This document shows positions 60,421 to 64,000 of a stretch of 64,000 bases of DNA, piece after piece. The stretch is from positions 186,001 to 250,000 of the forward strand of contig JAWZYV010000772.1 in the NCBI GenBank assembly GCA_038373885.1, read 5' to 3'. The position numbers and the translations under genes are program-made. Each line of letters begins with the position of its first letter. Position 1 is the stretch's first letter. Below the pieces are notes generated by a model. The model saw only the letters and a list, made by a program, of their open reading frames with translations. It was not told the origin of the DNA and searched no databases. Source of the DNA: Cheiracanthium punctorium (Eukaryota; Arthropoda; Arachnida; Araneae; Cheiracanthiidae).

Positions 60421-60979
60421 CGGTTAGTGGAATGTGCCCCATACCTTATAGGGCGGAACAAATTTTCAGCTATATATCGTAATAAAAATTTTATTGGGTG
60501 CATATTTTTATCAGGGTCAGAAAAACAGCAGTCAAATGTTCTACATAACATATTTATAGAAACAGAAGTATTTTTTGTCTGTACATCACAATATTACAAT
60601 AAACAAATTCCTTCGTTTTATGTTTCCGATATAAATGCAGTAATTTAATACATTCACATTTACCATGATACATTCGGAAAATATTCCTTGTACATTGTTT
60701 TATTATATTCAAGACATTTATTATGAAATTTTATCTGACAATCTGCACAACGATATTGAGTTTCAGGAATTAAATATTGGTTATCTAAGTTAAGAACTTT
60801 GTAAAATAACACATATAAATAAAAATGCACCACAGGACGACCGTTTCGGGTGGTCAGGAAAATCTATCCTTTCTCAGCTGCAAGAAGCTCTACCATCCAC
60901 ACAGACCGGAATATTTCTATTTCTGAATTCATTTATTTAAAAAATGCATTAATTAAATAAATAATTTTCAACAGAAAAT
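60421..60979. other. AT-rich intergenic DNA
   Basis: Nothing recognised. Confidence 0.55.
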
Positions 60980-61370
60980 TTCTTTTTACTTCCTTTTAAG
61001 AAGTAGAAGGAAGTAATGTGATCGCGAAAATTTTGGTAGCCAGAGTTTGACGAAAAAACGGATTTTGACTACCTCTAAATTTACTTTTAGGGGTTTTTGT
61101 AATCCATCTCATCGTACGCATGTATGCATGTTCATATCGATGCATGTACAACCATTTTGACCGACCGCAAGTCCGTTTTAACCAGTTTTTCCCTGACGTC
61201 TGTACGTAAGTACCACGTCAGGGGATGTATGTAACTCGCATATCTCAAAAACTACCGGTCGTAGAATGCCTTTATATTTAGGATTCTTATAACATCTAGT
61301 TGTGCACCTCCTCTTTTGGTGCTAATCGGCTGGATAGCTTATTTACAGGGCCCCACAACAGATTTTAAAT
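60980..61370. repeat. Dispersed-repeat-like segment with two hairpins
   Basis: The segment starts with the foldback ACTTCCTT...AAGGAAGT (60988-61014). It continues with ATGTGATCGCGAAAATTTT, ATGCATG-rich sequence, and a second foldback CCCTGACGT...ACGTCAGGG (61191-61223), then ATCTCAAAAACTACCGG. The texture is that of an interspersed repeat, but no second copy lies in this window. Confidence 0.4.
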
Positions 61371-61499
61371 ACATTAGGCTCTATGGGCAGAAATTCATTA
61401 AAGCGTCGTTTAGAGATATTAGGCTATTTCAAACGACTCAGAAGTGACATATGCTGTTAAAGGTTACAAAACGAATCTCTCCATTGAAAATAGCGTCTT

Positions 61500-61742
61500 C
61501 ATCACTGTATACCTAAATATATAGGAAAGTAGGGCTAATCTTATATTATAAAACCCAATTTTTCGAAGAATTCTATTTAGACACGTAATACGGTGACCTC
61601 TTGAATAACGCCATTGATTCTTCTTGACATGGCACAACTAGTTTATGTGTTACCCGCTAGATAGCGCTACCTGTATCTAAGAAAACATAGGTGGATCGTT
61701 TTGCTCGCTAGGATTATTCTGGAATATCTTCCCCTACACAAA
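61500..61742 (-). repeat. Dispersed repeat family 1, copy 2
   Basis: Reverse-strand relative of 8521-8790, starting TGTAGGGGAAGATATTCC on the minus strand and including the micro-ORF at 61573-61614 (MALFKRSPYYVSK). Divergence is substantial, with several indels. Confidence 0.65.
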
Positions 61743-62194
61743 AAATTGCACTGTAAAAACTCGATAATAATTTCTCTGGGGTTCAATCACCGTTGTTAAA
61801 TTGTAATTTATTGTTATACGTTCGATAATTGATCTACTATTCTGAGCTTATTTTAACCTAAAATTAATAGGCTGTGTGATAAATAATCCAAAAACTGCAA
61901 CTTGCTATATCTTGATCAAATTTTTGAAGTTTTCAACTGAAGTCTTTTCGTTACCCAAATTTGGTCAGCTATGTCATTTACCACCAAATCTGATGATTGT
62001 TTGCCGAAATTTTTAATGCAGTCTCCAAAAGTTGTATTTATATTCATGCAATTTAGTTAACTCTTTAAAAGAACTCAAATGCTATGTCTTTTCATTCCGA
62101 TGTAAAGTAAGCTATCATGAATGTCTATTATATATACTTATTTTACTATACTGTGCTTGAATTTGATTAATGTTTCGAAATTGTCACTGAAACC
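61743..62194. other. AT-rich intergenic DNA
   Basis: Nothing recognised. Confidence 0.55.
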
Positions 62195-62600
62195 GTAGTG
62201 TATTGAAATAATTTTGAGTGCTTCTGTAACAGAGCTATAAATTTTGGAGATACTCTTTCTGGTGAAAAATATTATTTTATAAATAATTACGTATATCAAT
62301 TTGTTTTGTTTGAAATATACTTACCCCTCCAAAATACACTTAAAAATGATTTTCCATAGACCAAAAGGTATCGGAATTGTTTTATGTGTTCTTGTGTGTA
62401 AAAGAACCATAAATTATACATACTCTCTTTCTGATGATTAATATTATTTTATAAACCTCAATAGCATATATCAATTTTATTTGTATTAGATATACGTCTC
62501 CAAAATCCCCTTTAACCAATAACTTCCTGTACAGCGTGATGCATTTGAATTCTTTTGAGAGCTCCTGTAGAAGAACTATTCACTTTCAATGGGGTACAGG
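62195..62600. repeat. Degenerate tandem repeat, about 170-bp period
   Basis: ATACTCTTTCTGGTGAAAAATATTATTTTATAA near 62248 recurs as ATACTCTCTTTCTGATGATTAATATTATTTTATAA near 62419, followed in both by TATCAATTTT...ATATAC...CTCCAAAAT. A third partial unit (TTTTGAGAGCTCCTGTAGAAG, near 62554) matches TTTTGAGTGCTTCTGTAACAG near 62212. Confidence 0.7.
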
Positions 62601-63500
62601 ATATAGTACATGGCAATAACATAAATAATTTTCGTAGAAATCTACGAGTACTTAGTGCAGCTAGTTCAAGAACAGATAGACAAAAATCATAAACATTTCC
62701 AACTTGTTGGAAAGATATTTTAAATATTAGCTGAGTTGAAACAATTCTCCTAAGAACCTCCAAAAGTGTAAAAACTAGTTTACCTTTCAATGAAATACCA
62801 TATTTAAGAGAATTTTGTTAGGAACTACGCAGAAAAAAAAAGACTTTTAATCAATTAAATAGTTTTAATGAATTAACTAAATTTTGTTAATTTAAAAAAG
62901 TTTTTGTTTATTTAGCTTATTTAATAAAATCAATAAAATATTTTGTTGATTCAATTTATTTATTTTGTCAATTTTTGCTAAATTTACTTAATAAAAGTGT
63001 TAACCTTTTTTTTTTTTTTTTCTATGTACTGTGTAAAATTTATCTTATCTGCATTCAAAACCAAGAAATCAAGCATTTTTTTAACATTAAATTTAATTTT
63101 TTTAAAAATCTATGGTCTTCATGCTTCCTTACTTCGGAACCAAAATTTTTAGTTATTTCCGAATGTGCGCTGCTAAGTGAAAATATATATACTTTGTTAT
63201 TTGATAGTCTAGAAAATAGAAAATGTGAAACTACTGCTGCCATCTGTTGTAAATTCTTGGATCTATTTCTTTCATTTTATTTTCATGGAAGAGCAAACAC
63301 TATTTTATATTGCTGTACAGTGGCTTCTAGCTAATAGTTACCCAATATTATTTTACTTTTAGGTTATAATATGCGTTCATTGATTTTTGTAGAATTATTT
63401 TCTTTTATTCAGCATACCTGAATAAAAATTAACAGATTTCGCTTATTATTTTGTGTTAGATATCTTGAAGAAAATGCATTATACAGAATTATACATCTTC
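62601..63500. other. AT-rich intergenic DNA
   Basis: No gene seen. There is a T-run at 63007-63022. The 119-codon frame at 62975 spans it and has a low-complexity Phe/Leu/Cys-rich product. Confidence 0.5.
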
Positions 63501-64000
63501 TCTACTTATTATAAAAGATGTCTGTGGGTTTGCGTGTGTGTGTGCGTGCCTGTCGGCTGCGTTACGGACAAACGCCTGCACATAGAATTACCAAATTTGG
63601 TACTCAGGAAGTTCTAAACATGAAATTATGCACCTCGAAGCGATTTTTTCAAAATTCGACCTAAAAATTTTTTATTGTATGTTTTATGCGATTTTTGGCA
63701 TTTTTTCTCACCTAATTCGTAATAACGTCGGTAATTATGCTCGCAGAAAAACGGCATTTGTATCATCCGATAGAGGAAAAAAATTTTCTTTTAAAAACAG
63801 TTTGTTCTGAATATGTAGCATAATTTGCAGATTTTTAGGAATTTTTAAACTATCTTTTTGATTATTTTTTTAGTAGGGCAAAGATTTCTTTTACTTTATG
63901 GCCTATGGGGGAAAATTCTTGAAAGTGCGCTAGCGTTTAAACGGTACATTCGATTGAGCTCAAATTGGGCATATATGTTATAAGCCACCATCTTAAGACC
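63501..64000 (+). mobile_element. Possible Helitron-like 5' end, runs off the window
   Basis: TCTACTTATTATAAAAGATGTC followed by GTGTGTGTGTGCG, CGTTACGGACAAACG and TACCAAATTTGGTACTCAGG resembles the 5' start of many arthropod Helitron-type repeats. The base before TC is T, not A. The 3' end lies outside the window, so this is tentative. Confidence 0.35.

Overview
The window reads as intergenic or intronic DNA from a large, AT-rich, repeat-dense animal genome. A+T looks to be about two-thirds by eye. The repeat complement (Helitrons ending in CTAG, a Tc1-type transposase gene, hAT, pogo-like and piggyBac-like miniature elements, tRNA-derived SINEs with CAAA or AATAC tails) points to an arthropod, and I would guess a chelicerate such as a spider. 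That guess rests on repeat style, because no host protein gene is visible to anchor it. Almost all open reading frames here are short chance frames in AT-rich sequence. The only recognisable protein-coding sequence is one frameshifted Tc1/mariner transposase on the minus strand (48998-50043).

Layout. 1-6.4 kb: low-complexity flank, then two Helitrons in tandem on the minus strand (1729-4268, 4271-6379), packed with CTCF-like motifs. 6.4-12 kb: a perfect-TSD hAT MITE (8284-8444), a dispersed repeat with a conserved 13-codon micro-ORF (8521-8790), a pogo-like MITE (9724-10189), and a 1.07-kb inverted-repeat element (10843-11909) with subterminal GGAACAC arrays around a promoter-like core. 12-27 kb: mostly empty AT-rich DNA with a long imperfect hairpin at 14.1 kb, a 1.2-kb hAT element (16609-17822), SINE pieces at 21.7 and 22.8 kb, and a few higher-complexity islands that could be conserved noncoding DNA.

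27-36 kb: the most structured block. A 1765-bp sequence is duplicated in tandem (27358-29122, 29123-30887). The second copy runs into a 5.47-kb LTR element (30778-36249, minus strand) with 667-bp LTRs differing at two noticed positions, a primer-binding-like site and a polypurine tract, but no gag-pol. The duplication breakpoint lies inside the LTR, so the LTR insertion came first.

36-64 kb: a hAT MITE (39640-40127), a 321-bp tandem duplication with a palindrome (42140-42781), a Helitron-like end near 45.5 kb, a 127-bp minus-strand retroposon with a 13-bp TSD (48783-48909), the Tc1 element (48965-50177), a TA-flanked MITE (50537-50643), two related TTAA-flanked MITEs (52874-53264, 58068-58571), the larger of which is a hairpin with 126-nt arms, several SINEs, one nested inside another repeat (60029-60263), and degenerate repeats to the end.

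There is no gene system in the usual sense. The most novel-looking items are the gag-pol-less LTR element, the CTCF-motif-rich Helitron pair, the ETS/CRE-bearing inverted-repeat element, the hairpin MITE and the conserved micro-ORF repeat.
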